The translations under genes were made by a program, and so were the position numbers. This document shows, piece after piece, positions 23,605 through 37,854 of a DNA stretch of 64,000 bases. Numbering within the stretch: position 1 is the stretch's first letter; each line of letters begins with the position of its first letter. Under the pieces are notes generated by a model. That model made no database searches. It worked only from the letters and a program-made list of their open reading frames with translations, and was not told the DNA's origin. The stretch is taken from assembly GCF_000276665.1 (NCBI RefSeq), contig NW_004955459.1:12822495-12886494 (forward strand). Direction: 5' to 3'. This stretch comes from Chinchilla lanigera. Lineage: Eukaryota; Chordata; Mammalia; Rodentia; Chinchillidae.

Positions 23605-24058
23605 AGTTCCACTGTGTGATAGTAACTGATCCTCTCAACCTGAGTAAGAAATGCTCCACTAATTTGGCTGGGCATAGTTCTGGGTGTGGAAGGTGTGCTG
23701 TCAGAGGGATTGTTTCCAGAATGGTATAAAAGGGAAAGGAAGAAGGCAGGCTTGGTGCTGTTCCTTTAGAGGAGCTCCAGTCCTTGCCTTCACCTTGGGT
23801 GTCATCTCTTGGCTTGCAATGCAGACTCTTCAGCCTGCAGCACAAACACTTCTGCCTCCAAATCCTGACTCCTGTGGTGCACTACACTTAGCTCCTGGCC
23901 TTTGACTGGGTCCCTCCAGTGTGCAGACAGTGCTATTGCACTCTTCCATGCCTGACTCTCTGTGGGTGGCCATTGTAAGCTAACCTTGTAAAGTCTTATA
24001 TATTTGCATAGTTTACATTAAATCTATTTCTCTAGTAAGTACTGACTAATAAAAGAAC
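23605..24058 (+). mobile_element. MaLR/ERVL-type solo LTR-like element
   Basis: Starts 'gtgtgatagtaactgatc', includes 'catagttctgggtgtggaag', 'gggattgtttccagaatgg' and 'tataaaagggaaaggaagaa', and ends '...tctagtaagtactgactaat'. This is the same layout as 47868. Frames of 73 to 80 codons inside are repeat by-products. Confidence 0.5.
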
Positions 24059-24137
24059 TGCAGCAGTATTTCTGAAGGCAATGGCTTCTTCTCCCAGGCA
24101 GGTTGCAAATAAATACATAATACAACTTGCCATCATG

Positions 24138-24476
24138 CTTGCTATAGTTTGGACATAAAATATCTCTCAAAGGCCACATATATGGCATTGTTGGGGAGGT
24201 GATGGAAATTATAAGTGAGGCCTACTGAGAGGTTGTCTCATCAGTCTGGGGATGCCTTCAAAGAGGACTTGGAGACCACATCCTCTTCCTCTTTCTCCCT
24301 TTCATGGCCTAGGCATGAGGTAAGTGGTTGTACCATTTGCTACGGCTACAATGAGTGGCCTCACCACAAGCTCATAAGCAATGGGGCCAACCAGGTATGG
24401 ACTGAGACTTCCAAAATTGGGAGCTAAAATAAATCTTTTCTTTTTATAAGCTTATTATCTTGGGTATCTATTAGAG
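24138..24476 (+). mobile_element. MaLR/ERVL-type solo LTR-like element
   Basis: 'gctatagtttggacataaaa', 'ttgttggggaggtgatggaa', 'gaccacatcctcttcctctt', 'gggccaaccaggtatggact' and 'gagctaaaataaatctttt' match the block order of the other LTR-like copies. It abuts the 3' end of the hnRNP A1 retrocopy at about 24498. Confidence 0.65.
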
Positions 24477-24497
24477 TAATTGAAAGCCACTGCCACA

Positions 24498-26270
<1,773 letters not shown>

Positions 26271-26535
26271 AACATCCACAGACAGAAACAATAAATATAA
26301 TTTAAATCAATGAAAACATAGGATAGTTAGCAACTTTCCCATACTTGGAATTACATTCTAGTTCTTAGAGTATAGTTGGATTTCAGTAAAGAGAAAGGTA
26401 GTTGTATATGAGTTGATTTAATTTTTATTTACTATATTTCATTGCAAAAAGGAAGTAAGTAAATGGTTCAGGGTTTTTCTCCCTGAATTCCTAGAATGTT
26501 AAGAATGAAACGGCTTCCCTTTCCATCTCTCCTCT

Positions 26536-26635
26536 NNNNNNNNNNNNNNNNNNNNNNNNNNNNNNNNNNNNNNNNNNNNNNNNNNNNNNNNNNNNNNNNN
26601 NNNNNNNNNNNNNNNNNNNNNNNNNNNNNNNNNNN
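26536..26635. other. Assembly gap, 100 N
   Basis: Exactly 100 unresolved bases, a conventional placeholder size, so the true length is unknown. It lies inside pyrimidine-rich low-complexity sequence. Confidence 0.98.
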
Positions 26636-26731
26636 CTTCCCATCCCTTCTTTCTCCTTTCCCTGTCCCCTTCCTCCTCCTCTCCCCTTCCCTTCCTTTCC
26701 TTCTCCTTGTCTTCTCCCTTCTCCTCCACTT

Positions 26732-26803
<72 letters not shown>
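26636..26803. repeat. C/T-rich tract, (CT)n then (CA)n
   Basis: CCTTTC/CCTT-rich sequence leads into about 19 CT units and about 14 CA units. The open frames spanning the gap on both strands are artefacts of N and simple repeat. A further (CA)n lies at 27032-27051. Confidence 0.95.
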
Positions 26804-27059
26804 ATCCCAACTGAATGAATGTCTTATATGTTCATGCACTGTTCTGAGTGTAGTGAAAATATATACAGAATATTTTTTCTTCAGGAATTTATATTCTAAT
26901 TGGAAATACAGAAAAATAAGCAGATACATGAGGAAATATATTTCTGTTATGTTATTTTACCAAATCAAGAGGAAGCTATCATGCAAAATATGGTTGGTTG
27001 AGATGTTGAGACTGGTAGCATCACACAGACACGGACACACACACACACACACCAAGCAT

Positions 27060-28090
27060 GCATATGCATGATATACAGTTGGATTTTCTAAGGAGGATAG
27101 TTCAGGACTCTCAGGCAGCTCTGTAGTGACTTGACAGAGTGTGGCTTTTGTATTTAGAGCTAAAGGACAGTTTCCACTGGTGGACAGAAACCGGCATGAT
27201 ATAAACTTTCTGCATGAGCCACGTCAGGGAGCACTCAGGATTTCTTATCAGCTTTCTCAGATGTGGGGAACAAGGGAAAGAGGGAAGAGAGAGACTTAAA
27301 CTTGTCAGCAGTCACACATCAAGAAATGGGGTCAGAGTCCTCATTGCGTTTAGGTTATGGCATGTGTCAAGGGAGAAAATGTGATAAGGGAGAAAAATGA
27401 TCAGGTTCGAGAAACTTGCAATTTAGATAAGGTGACCAGTGAAGTTTTCATTACTACTGCCTCACAAGTGCCAATTCCTCCTTTCTAGGGCACATTCTCT
27501 TCCTGTCTGGCCACTGGAAAGTAGTCAGAAATTACTGAAGTGGAATTTTAAGGACCAATTTGATGCTGTGGACAAAAAGGCAATTGTGAGTGACTATTCT
27601 CGCTAAGCCGTCTGACTCTGACTTTGAAACTAATTAGTTTTTTTCCCAAGCAACCAGATTTCTTAAGATACTCAATTTTTGAGAAGACTATAGAGTTTTC
27701 TAAAAGAAATCTTGATGTCTGGCTTTCCCTAAATTAGCTCACAGCTGCCTCTGGCTAGGAAGAGAATTTACAGCCTTCAAATACTCACTTGCCCCAGGAA
27801 TAATTCCTATTGTTCTGCTTATCTTTTTAAAGAATTACATCTTTAAGCCCATCTCTGTTCAGGGAGATGCCAAATGCCAGCACATAAAAGAGCATTTAAA
27901 TAGTAATCCCTGGGATGACCTATTTATGTACATTAAAGAGTAAGAGTTGCTTTGGTATCACATGAGGATAGGTTAAATAGGTAAGCTATTTAGTATCACA
28001 TGATTGTAAGTTAAGTAAGTTAATCACTATAACTAAGCTAAATAATGTAGGTAAACTAAATAGTAGTTTATTTTCAATAATAATATTAGT
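27060..28090. other. No gene recognised
   Basis: No long open frame, RNA gene or nameable repeat. Confidence 0.4.
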
Positions 28091-28103
28091 AAATATTACT
28101 AAT

Positions 28104-28206
28104 GTTTGTTTGTTTATTTATTTATTTATTTTGTTACCGGCAGTGGAACTCAGGACCTTTCGCTTGCCAGGCAAGTGCTTGTGCCATGGAGCTACATCCC
28201 CAGCCC
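28104..28206 (-). mobile_element. ID SINE, antisense, with target-site duplication
   Basis: TATTACTAAT at 28094-28103 is repeated exactly at 28207-28216. Between them lie a (TTTA)n tail, then 'ttgttaccggcagtggaact', 'gcttgccaggcaagtgcttg' and 'ggagctacatccccagccc', the reverse complement of an ID element. Confidence 0.92.
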
Positions 28207-28589
28207 TATTACTAATATTCTGATAATATTTCAATACTATAATTAGTAAAACAATGTAAAAATACATACATAAAATATTACCTATCAACATATCACTGTT
28301 CTACTTTTCCTATAATAAACTGTCATGATTCACATGCTTAAAGGAACAGAGATTTGCTATATTACATCCTTGGATATAAGATACCCAAAGTGAGTATCCC
28401 TGAGCTGCTACATGGCATAGAAATATCTGTTCCTTTCTGGAAGGTCTAGAAGAGAAATCTTTTTCTTACTTACATAGAGTATTAGTAGAATTTACTTCCT
28501 TACGATTTTAAGAATGAAGTCTCCATTTACTTGCTGGTCTCCAGGTGAGGTATGCTCTGGAGACTACCTGCATTACTTAGTTTGTGGTT

Positions 28590-29010
28590 GTAACAGTTTG
28601 ACTAGAAGAGCAGAATATAAATATATATTCATATTAACACTTCCTTATAAATCCTACATATATCAGAGAGATATGTAAAATATCATGAAAGAATGCCAAA
28701 GAGCCATCTGTTTGCTGGAGATCCAAAGGACCCAGTCAAAAGCGAAAGACCTGGGGCTCACTGCAGAGTCTCATGTGAGTCCTTATCAGGAAGCTGAAGG
28801 CAGAAGAGTGCACTGGAACTCGAAAGATACTTGGCCAAAGGCAACAGAAAAGATGCAGAAAAAGTTTCTTCTTTCTCTTCTTATTCCGCTCAGGTCACCA
28901 GCCTATTGACTGATTCCACCCACATGGCCAGGCTGCCCTCTTCAGGAAGTACACCACTCATACCCAGAAACATGCTAAGCCAATCAGCCAGGAGACGCTT
29001 ATTCAAACTG
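28590..29010 (-). mobile_element. MaLR-type LTR-like element, antisense
   Basis: An AT-rich left part then 'gctggagatccaaaggaccc', 'ctcactgcagagtctcatgt', 'tcaggaagctgaaggcag' and 'gactgattccacccacatgg' follow the antisense order of a common mammalian LTR. The 74- and 98-codon frames here are not supported as genes. Confidence 0.45.
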
Positions 29011-29574
29011 TCAACACAGTTAACTCTCTCAGGGGCCCTCTCCCATCAGTTTAAAACCAGAAATGGTAGACTGGCTCCCTCTCACTCTTTAGATTTGGTC
29101 TTTTTTTCCATGGAAAGGTCTTTCTGACCACAGCTAAGAAAGGGTCTCTGTTGTAAAAACTGGTGTGAATAGATTACTTCAGTCTGGATAATCCACTATA
29201 ATCTCCTCAACTCTCTTATCAATTCATATTTTTAAAAAATTTCTTTTACTCTGTAAAGTAACATATTCCTACATTCTGACACTTACAGTGTGACATTTTG
29301 TAGTATCATTATTCCACTTTTCCTGTAAACTGTCATAAAGTTCTGTCCAAACTGTGCAGTATAATGAGGGTTTATCTTATATTAATTTATTGGATAGTTT
29401 ATAATTTATTATTTTTCCTCAGTATTGTTGTTTGGAATATTATTGATTAAAATTTGGAGGATAAAAAGGGTAAGGAATTTCTAGTAGCTATAATAGAAAC
29501 AGGATTGATGAACCTTATAGTGATACCACAGCAATGTTCTAGATAAGAACAGAATAAATAGTTGTATACTGTTG

Positions 29575-29690
29575 TTTACCTGCTCTAGATATGAGAAACC
29601 TGAGGCAAAAAGGAATTAAACAACTTTGCTTAGAAGGTAGAAAGCAGAGTCAAAACTTGAGTCCTGAAGAACTGCTGTCTTAATTAGAAT
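29575..29690 (-). mobile_element. MIR SINE fragment, antisense
   Basis: 'tatgagaaacctgaggcaaa' followed by 'aactttgcttagaaggtaga' and 'cagagtcaaaacttgagtcc' is the antisense MIR core. Confidence 0.5.
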
Positions 29691-29749
29691 ACTTTCTCCC
29701 AATACCCAGTGTCCTTTCTATGGAGCATCAGTTTCTCATGTCCTTTTGA

Positions 29750-30125
29750 GGAAGGGGATTATGGTAGAGAAAACTGGCTGGAGAAGTGGGCATGACCTGT
29801 CAATCACAAAGTTCCAGGACACATGTGCAGAACCATTCCCAAAGCGGTGCACTTGTAACCAATAGAGTTTGCTAGCTTCGATTACTCCTGCTAGAACTCA
29901 GGCATGTTTTTGATAGGATGGCCTAGACCTCAGGTCAGGCTGCAGAGAAGAAGATACAAAAGATGACCAGTGTTGAGCTATTGGCCACTGTGCTTTCTCT
30001 TTCACAGTGGTCAGCTTTAACCTGGAAGAACATATTACTTTTCTTACTTTTAACTGGCCCATACTCACTCTGCCGAGAATGTTTCTCTTCTTACCTTTAA
30101 TAAATGTAAAACCATTCTACTTTTT
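29750..30125 (+). mobile_element. Candidate solo LTR
   Basis: Contains 'ttgtaaccaatagag' (CCAAT-like), 'gatacaaaagatg' (weak TATA), 'ctctttcacagtggtcagct' and 'ctttaataaatgtaaaac' with an AATAAA signal, followed by a C/T-rich end. The layout fits an ERV LTR, but neither ends nor target duplication were established. Confidence 0.35.
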
Positions 30126-30129
30126 ATGC

Positions 30130-32615
30130 ATGTCTTGACCAGTTCTCAGTTCAGCACACAAAAAACCTTGAAACCATTTCTAGAAGGAAACTCCAGCACA
30201 CCAGAACTCGGTTTGTTTTTCTCTTCCCTTTGCAGACTCAAAGACAAAATGGACATCTGCATCTTACCAAGTTGCTACAGTACAGAGAGTGTAGAGATAA
30301 GTAAAAAATCCCTTATCATACTTGTTACATGTGCTAACTTTCCTGTAGCAGTTAACATCTTTATTTTAGGTCCTATTTTCCCAAAATGGAGGTGTGGAGT
30401 ACCTGGAAGAATGATATCTATCTGACTTTGTAACCATTGTGAATTGACTGATAACAAATCTTTAAGAGCCATATGGTGGTAAAATCCTTTGAAGAATACA
30501 TAAACTGTAAAAACAGATTTAGGAGTATATCCCACCATCAATATGCCAGCCTTGACATGAATCACTGCCATTAGCATTAAAAAGAATTTCCAGGTTAAAT
30601 CTCCCAGGAGAAAAGATCCAAGCCTTGTCATCTATCTTCCAGATGTACTAAACTATTTCTTATAGAGCATGTGGAACTGCCCAAATCAAACACCCACATG
30701 CAGTTTTAGTGATGATGAGTTTTAGTGATGATGGCTCTTAAGGAAGGGACGAAGCTGTTTGAAACCATTTAACAAATTAATGGTCCAATATAACCAGAAT
30801 CTATTCCTGCCCTATAAACCAGAGTGGTGTCAATTACTCTTTCAGTTGCATGCAAAGTAGTTGGAGAACATCTGAGCACAGAATCTGGATCATGGCAGAG
30901 ATGTTTTAGGATTTATCAGATGCTGTTGGTGAAAAGCATTTTAGCTTTAGAATATTCAGTTTTAGTATTAATGCCTTTCCAAGTAAAAAGCCTAAGCCTG
31001 ACATTTGTCCTTGTCCCTGCAATTTACCTCATGTCCACTTGATTTGAGTGAGATGCTGCTAGAGGCAGGCAGACATGGGCACATTTAGAGCACAGAGGTG
31101 GAGCTCGCATGAAAATAGGGAAGTAGGGTGGCTTTTAGGGTCTTTTCATGAATCTCATATCTTCTGTGAAAAGACGTCTGGAAATATGGAACCTGTAAAC
31201 AATTAAACCCGTAAAATCAACAGAATGCAACCACGTATTTGGATTTGGTACAAGCTAGATAAAATTATTTATCTCTAGATTAGATTTATCTCTTAATTCC
31301 TTAAGATTTTATCTTCTTTTATCTGCAGTTTTTATACTTTCCTTTTCTTTCTAATTCATTTCGATGTTGCTAATTACATCTTTCTCACACTGGCAAGGTT
31401 AGGTGTAACCCATAGTTACTTGCTAAGCCCAATTTGTGTGTGACAGAGATACTACATCCACACGTGTGAATAGTGTCCAGTGATTCAGTGCATTTTGGGA
31501 ATCAGCCTCTTTGTTCACCTTGTACCCCCAAACTCAGGTCTCCAGTGTTCATTCAACTCTCCTAATACTTTTATGCAACTAAACTCTTTACAAATCTTTT
31601 GCTGACTTTATTAACTTGAATTACATGAAGATCAGACTGGAGGAAGCTTAGATTTATAGTGACTTACCCAGAAAGCAGCTCCTCTTCTTGCCTTGACATT
31701 GTTCAGTCCCACACCTCTGCAATTCATACTATGGTAACATGGTAGCTGTTTCATTTCTCAGCAACTTTTCTCCATAAAGCAGGTAGAAAGAAGAGAGGGT
31801 AAGGTTATAATCAAGTCTACCACTTTGCTCCTATAAACAGAAAATTATCCATCTCAACATTAGAGGTGATTTAAACTTTTTCCCTTAGACCCAAACTAGA
31901 ATTCCCAGCTGTATAGTCCTGCAAGGCAGGCTAGAGGATGTAAGGATTTAGACTCCAACTTTCTGCAGCTGAAAGAAGCAGGGGAGAAATAGATTAAAAA
32001 TAACTTTTGGGAAGGCAATCATAGTAGCATCTAATAGCTTGCTTGTAACATAATTTACTTTTGTATTAATTAAGCTTGTTTCTTTCAATAATTATGTACC
32101 ACTCAAATGCCCAGAGATATTGATGAAATAACTTTAAATTGTGCCATCCATAATGGTACAACTTTTTACAAACTTTTTGACACAAATCTTATTCTTTATC
32201 TAAATTCCTGAATTATTATCTCAATTTTGTTACTTTAAATTTAGTGATACATTCTCTTTTTTGTAACTGAACGTTCAAGTCTAACACCACCTTGAAGTAC
32301 ATCTATGTGTGGAAGATCGATTGGGTGCAAATTGAATTTCAAACTTATATTTCCTTAGAAATAGTTTTATATATAGGACTTAAAATTTTGTTCAATTATC
32401 CCTTGTATCTGAAATAGTCAACCAGCTATAGTAGAGAATTTATACATAAAGTTCACTATGAGTGAGTTTAATCACTTTCAGCTATAATTGTTCTGGATTT
32501 GTTTTACTCAATTTACTACATAAGAATATATAAGTACTTTCAGCTTTTCTTTTTTGTTGATTTGCTATGAGCAGCCTTTCCTCTAAACTTTTGAACTTCT
32601 CATTTTATTATAGTC
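30130..32615. other. No gene recognised
   Basis: Frames of 99 codons (plus, 30126-30425) and 118 codons (minus, 30275-30631) overlap on opposite strands and show no domain. Nothing else is supported. Confidence 0.4.
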
Positions 32616-32624
32616 CAATGAATT

Positions 32625-33058
32625 CTATAGTGTGATAGTCAGAAAAATGTTTCCTTCACACCCCTCCTTAGAATAAGATTCCTCTACCCTGGTCACTGAA
32701 ACTTATACCTATGAGGCCATATAAGCTTTAAAGAACTCCACAAGAATGATTCATATTGAGGATCTTGAGATAAAAATAAATATATAAGTGAGGCCAAGCT
32801 AATCACATGAATTCTTAAAAGCACGGCAACTTTCCCAGTTATCATTAGTGAAAGAGGTGAAAATCATGATAGGACTACGGAGACTGTAGTACTCCAGCTT
32901 TGAGGACGGTAGTTAAAGGGGTCCAAGGCAGGAAGCTGGCATTTAGAAGCTGGGAAAATCAGGATAGTGATGTTCTATCATCTCCAAAAAGATCACGAAT
33001 CTATTGACACTTTGATTTTAGCCCAGAGAGTGCATGTTGGATTAGTGCCCTCTCCTGT
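32625..33058 (+). mobile_element. MLT1-like MaLR LTR, left part
   Basis: 'tgtgatagtcagaaaaatg', 'aataagattcctctaccctg', 'aaaaataaatatataagtga', and a late 'gacactttgattttagccca' match the order of an MLT1-type LTR. The expected continuation ('cttctgttgttttaaactc') is found at 35997-36060, on the far side of an inserted L1. Confidence 0.55.
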
Positions 33059-34735
33059 TTTTTTTTTTTAATTTAATTTTCTTGGTACATTTTAGATATA
33101 TATAATGATCACATTTAACATGGGGAATTTGGAACTGTGATTGATATATCTTGGTTCTTCTTTTTTCCCCATTCCCCTCCTTTCCTTTCACTATTTGCAA
33201 AGTTTTTGTTTTCCTTCTTTTCTTTTTTTCCCCTTTTTCTTTCCTTCCTTTGCTCTCCCCTTCCCTAGGTTCACTTCCTATTGGAACATTTTCTTCCTAT
33301 CTCACAATATTTATTATACATTTTGGTCCTATATAACCTTCAGTTTCTCACACAAGAAAAATCATGTGATGTTTACATATGTATCTGATTTATTTCACTA
33401 AAGAATGTGGTCTCAGGGTGCATCCTTTTAGCTAGAAATGTGTCAAGTTTATTCTTCTTAATGGCAGGGTAGTATTCCATTGTATTAGAAAAATATCATG
33501 TCTTCTTTATTATTTCATCAGTTGATGAGCAATTGATCTGTTTCTAATCTTTAGCTGTTACACACCATATTGCTATAAACATCTGTGTGAATACATTGAT
33601 ATGATATGATGCTGTTAATTCTATCAGGAAAATACCAAGAAGGGGAATAGCTGGATCAAATGGAACCTCTGTTTTTATAATTTTGAGGAATCTCCACACT
33701 AACTTTCACAGTGGTTGCACAAGTTTACACTTCTACCGACCATGGAGAAGGATTCCCTTTCTCCCCACAGCCCAGCCAACATTTTTCATTAGTTGATTTT
33801 TGATAACTGTCATTTATTTGGGAGTGAGACAAAATCTCAACATTGTGTTAGTTTGTATCTCTCAAATGACCAAAGATGTTGAATATTTTTTAGTATATTT
33901 ACTTGCCATTTGGACTACTTCACCTGAGAAGTGACTATTCATTTCAGATGTAATTGGATCATTACATCTTTGGATGGTCTGACTTTTTGAATTCTTTATA
34001 TATTCTAGATATTAGTCATTTGTCTGAGGGACAGCTGGAAAAAAGTTTTTTCCACTCTGAGTTGTCTCTTTACTCTGTTGATGGTTTCTTTTGCTGTGCT
34101 AAAGCTTTTTAATAAAATGAGATCTCAGTTGTTGAATCTTTGTAATATTTCCCATGTAATAGGGGTTTTGTTCATAAAGTCTTTGCCCACAATATCTTCA
34201 AGAGTTCTATCTTCCAGCAAATTTAATGTTTTTGTTTTAATATTTAGATTTTTGATCCATTTCAATTTTAGTTTAGTGTCTGGTAACTGTGGTAGGTCTA
34301 GATTTAATCTTTAATACGTAAAAAGCCAGTTTTTCCGGTACCATTTTTTAAAGAGGCTAGCTTTCTTCCAGTGAAAGTGTTTGACTTTTTTGTCAAAGAT
34401 AAGGTGGCTGAGTGTGTTTAGAGGAGCTTTTACATCTTTTAATCTGTTCCTTTGATCTTGAGTATTTTTTTTTTTTTTGCTAGTATCATGCTGCTTTTAT
34501 CATAGTAGCTTTGTAGCATAATTTCAACTCAGTGGTTGTGAAGCCCCCTGCCTTGCATTTGTTGACCAGAATTGCTTTTGCTATTTTATAACTCTTCTGG
34601 TTCCAAATGATATTCAGGACTGTTTTCTTTAATTCTGTGAGATATACTTTTAGAGTTTTGATTGAGATTGTATTCAATATGTATAACAATTTTGAGAGTG
34701 TGGACATTTTCAATATATTCATTTTTCCTACACAA
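33059..34735 (-). mobile_element. L1, 3' portion, minus strand (non-inverted part of a twin-primed insertion)
   Basis: A T-run at 33059-33069 marks the poly(A) end. Going right, the antisense ORF2 C-terminal block ('gtagtattccattgtattag', 'ttgctataaacatctgtgtg') leads to an ORF2 region with a WNQK-type motif (minus-strand frame 34486-34722, 78 codons) ending at an NILKM motif. Frames are interrupted, so it is not active. It joins an oppositely oriented, more 5' part of the same L1 at about 34736. Confidence 0.85.
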
Positions 34736-35996
34736 GAACAATGTTTGAAAATAAGAAAACAATATAAAAAATCAATGAATTGAAGAATTGGTTCTTTGAA
34801 AGATTAAATAAAATTTGCAAACCTCTATCCAACCTTATCAAAAGAAGAAAAAAAAAACTTAAATCCATGCAATTAGGAATGAATAGTGTGAAATCTCAAC
34901 AGATGTTGAAGAAATATTAGCAATCAATACCTACTTTGAGGACAGATTCCTAGATACATATGAATTACCAAAGCTGAATCAAGAAGACATAACAATTCTA
35001 ACTCAATAGTAATGAACAAAATTAAAGATATAATTAAAACCTACCAAGAAAGGAAAGCCTCGGTACTGATGGATCTACTACTGAGTTTGACATTAGAGAA
35101 ACCTTAATGCCACTATTCCTCAAACTCTTTAGATACTGGCATCAATGCACCAAATCATCACAAAGATAATACACCATTACCAAGTAGGATTCATCTCAGA
35201 GATGCTCTGATGTTTCAACATATGCAAATCAATAAATATAATGCACCATATGAATAGAGTCAAAGAGAAAAAACCCATGATCATCTCAATAGATGCAGAA
35301 AAAGCTTTTGACAAAGTCCAAGACTCATTCACAATACACACGTACAGAAAATTGGAATCAAAGGTCTTTATCCCAATCTGATAAAAGCCATCTATGACAA
35401 ACCAATTGTCAACATCATACTACATGGTGAAAAACTGAAAGCTTTCACTCTAAGGAAGAAGGCAAGGATGTCCACTCTTTAATATAGTTCTAGAAACATT
35501 AGCCAGAGCAAACAGCTAAGAGGAAGAAATAAAAGGAATAACAATAGTAAATGAAGAAGTTAACATTTTCAGGGGCTGGGGGTACAGCTCAGTGGCACAG
35601 TGCTTGCCTAGCAAATGTGAGGTTCTGAGTTCAATTCCCACTACCAAAAAATCCATAAAACAAAAAATGAAGAAGTTAAATTAACACTATTTGCAGTAAA
35701 TGATATTCTACATAAATAACCCAAAAACTCCACCCAAAGACTTCTAGTTTTAATAATTAGATTCAGTCACATAACTGGACACAAAGTCAACACTCAAAAA
35801 TCAATAGCATTCCTGTACACAAATAACAAACTCACTGACAAAGAACTTAGGGAGATTACAACTTTTAAAATACAATTGAAAAAAAATGAAATGCTTAGGA
35901 ATCAATCAAATGAAGGAAGTAAAAGACCTTTACACTGAAAACTACAGTCCTGTGAATAAAAAGGAAATCGAAGAAGATATCAGAAAATGGAAAGGT
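34736..35996 (+). mobile_element. L1, 5' portion in inverted orientation (ORF2 reverse transcriptase)
   Basis: Reads on plus from a segment just upstream of the RT domain ('gaagaattggttctttgaaa') through RT sequence ('tctcaatagatgcagaaaaa', an IDAEKAFDK block near 35295) to 'atcagaaaatggaaag' at 35996. That end point lies only some 25-30 bases upstream, in L1 coordinates, of where the minus-strand part begins. This arrangement is the standard product of twin priming. Confidence 0.85.
35572..35668 (+). mobile_element. ID SINE, sense, nested in the L1
   Basis: 'ggggctgggggtacagctca' (A box), 'gcttgcctagcaaatgtgag' and 'gttctgagttcaattccc' (B box) with an A-rich tail. 'aaatgaagaagttaa' before and after it is a target-site duplication taken from L1 ORF2, so the SINE is younger than the L1. 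Confidence 0.93.
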
Positions 35997-36065
35997 AGCC
36001 ATTTCTTCTGTTGTTTTAAACTCATTATATTTTGGGAGTCAGGAATTTGTTAATGTTTATAAATG
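35997..36065 (+). mobile_element. MLT1-like MaLR LTR, right part
   Basis: 'catttcttctgttgttttaa' and nearby 'aactcattatattttgg' match the 3' end of an MLT1-type LTR and complete the element interrupted by the L1. Confidence 0.45.
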
Positions 36066-36069
36066 GAGA

Positions 36070-37655
36070 ATTGTGCAAGAATAAATTAGACTCTCACAAT
36101 ACCTAGTTTAGATAGTATTTGGGATTTTTGTCTCATGTCTAATTTTTGTCAAATTTAGACGTGATTTTGGATTTAGAATTGCTGCTCACTGGGTTGAGAT
36201 TTGGGGGATTTGGGAATATGATGAATGTCTCGTGCATATGACACAGATGTAAACCTTGAGTTTCAAAATTTGGACTACATATGACACACTAAGTGTCCCC
36301 TGAAGTTGTCCATGTTCTAATACCTGGAACTGTTTTGTTATATGACAAATACTTTTTCCAATTGTGATGAAAGTTAGAGACCTTATGATGAGATATTATC
36401 ATGTATTACCTAATTGACTTCATTTAACAGTTACTGAACTGTAGACAGAATAATATTAATATGCACTACACAGATAAGCTAGTTTCTGTCCAGAGGACTG
36501 TAACCAGGAGCACATCAAAATCAAGGAGTACCAATGAGATCATGTAGAATTTATTTATTATAAAGATAAAGTGAAATAAATTTGAGATATCAGGAATAAC
36601 AAAAAGCAATAGAATAGGAAAATATTGAATAAATATTCCATTATTCTCTTGATTTGTTAAAGGTCTTGTTCACAGTTGAAATCAGAGTGTATATCATTGT
36701 GAGTAATGGCTTTCAATATATTTTTATAATGTACATAGCCATTACTATAGAATGAAAGAACAAAGAGATAATATTTTTATATTGCACATAGAATATTAAA
36801 TGTTGATTTTGCATAGACTTTTAAAAGTTATATATGAAAAAGTTTAAACATGTAAAATATCATGCACATTTACTAGCATAATATCTACATTAACTGAATA
36901 TAGTCTACATATACTAATCAAAATGCAGAAATTATCAGATAAAGCACAAAAACATGATCCAATTATCTATAAGCAATTCATTTGAAACCTAGAGCTATAT
37001 ATAGAAAAAATTAGAGTGTAGAAAATGTTCTGTCATTCAATGATAAAATGAAACACAGGTAGAATATCTACATTAATATTACACAAAAATTATCAGGAAA
37101 AGCAGAGCTATTAGAGATTGATGACTCAGTCCAATAGTTCGTAGCTCAGTTGAAAAATTGATACTGTAGTTGCTCATTTATTACCAGAATGGAAAATTAG
37201 TAAGAGTTAAATATATGGGTCAGCATGTACTTTATATTTTCCAAAGCAATTGCCTGAATTTCATGTCATAAAATACTATTAATAGGTTAATCAAATTTGA
37301 CCTTCAATGATCAAGATTACATTAATAGTATTTTATGAAATAAATATTATATAAATACTTTGACATTAAGACACATGTACAATTAAGTGTCCTTTCCACA
37401 TTTGTTATGTATGAGTATACATAATATGTTTATAAAACATTCTTTTTATGGTCAGGAGACACAAATTATCATTATATTATTACTAAGCATGCAGTGTTAA
37501 AGACAACTTGTACAAAGGAATGATGCCATACAATCTTGCTGCATTATTTCAGAGGCTACAGCTCCCCAGTGAGGCTGTTGCAAGCCTCATCATTTCTTCC
37601 CATAACCTGATTTAACAATAAAGTATCCCACAGGCAAAATCCTTAAAGCAGCATT
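36070..37655. other. AT-rich DNA, no gene recognised
   Basis: No frame above 60 codons. AT-rich throughout, with no named repeat. Confidence 0.45.
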
Positions 37656-37661
37656 TCCCAG

Positions 37662-37850
37662 TGGGTAGAGTCATGCACACTTGTAATCCCAGCTCTCTGG
37701 AATCCTGAAGCAGGGAGTTTCCACATTTAAACTCAGCCTAGGCAATTTAGCAAGAACCTACGTACAAATTTAAAAAAAAAGAAAGAAAGAAAGGAGGGGC
37801 TGCTCATGTTATAGCTTAATTCTAAGACCATGGATTCTATCCTAAGTAAG
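37662..37850 (+). mobile_element. B1-ID fusion SINE, sense
   Basis: 'cacttgtaatcccagctctc' (B1 part), 'agcctaggcaatttagcaag', an A-rich linker with GAAA units, then an ID-like right half with 'ctaagaccatggattctatc'. This is the same architecture as 13088. Confidence 0.65.
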
Positions 37851-37854
37851 GAAA

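Noticed and set aside
26496..27071. 191-codon plus-strand frame
   Set aside because: Spans 100 N plus C/T, CT and CA simple repeats; it is an artefact.
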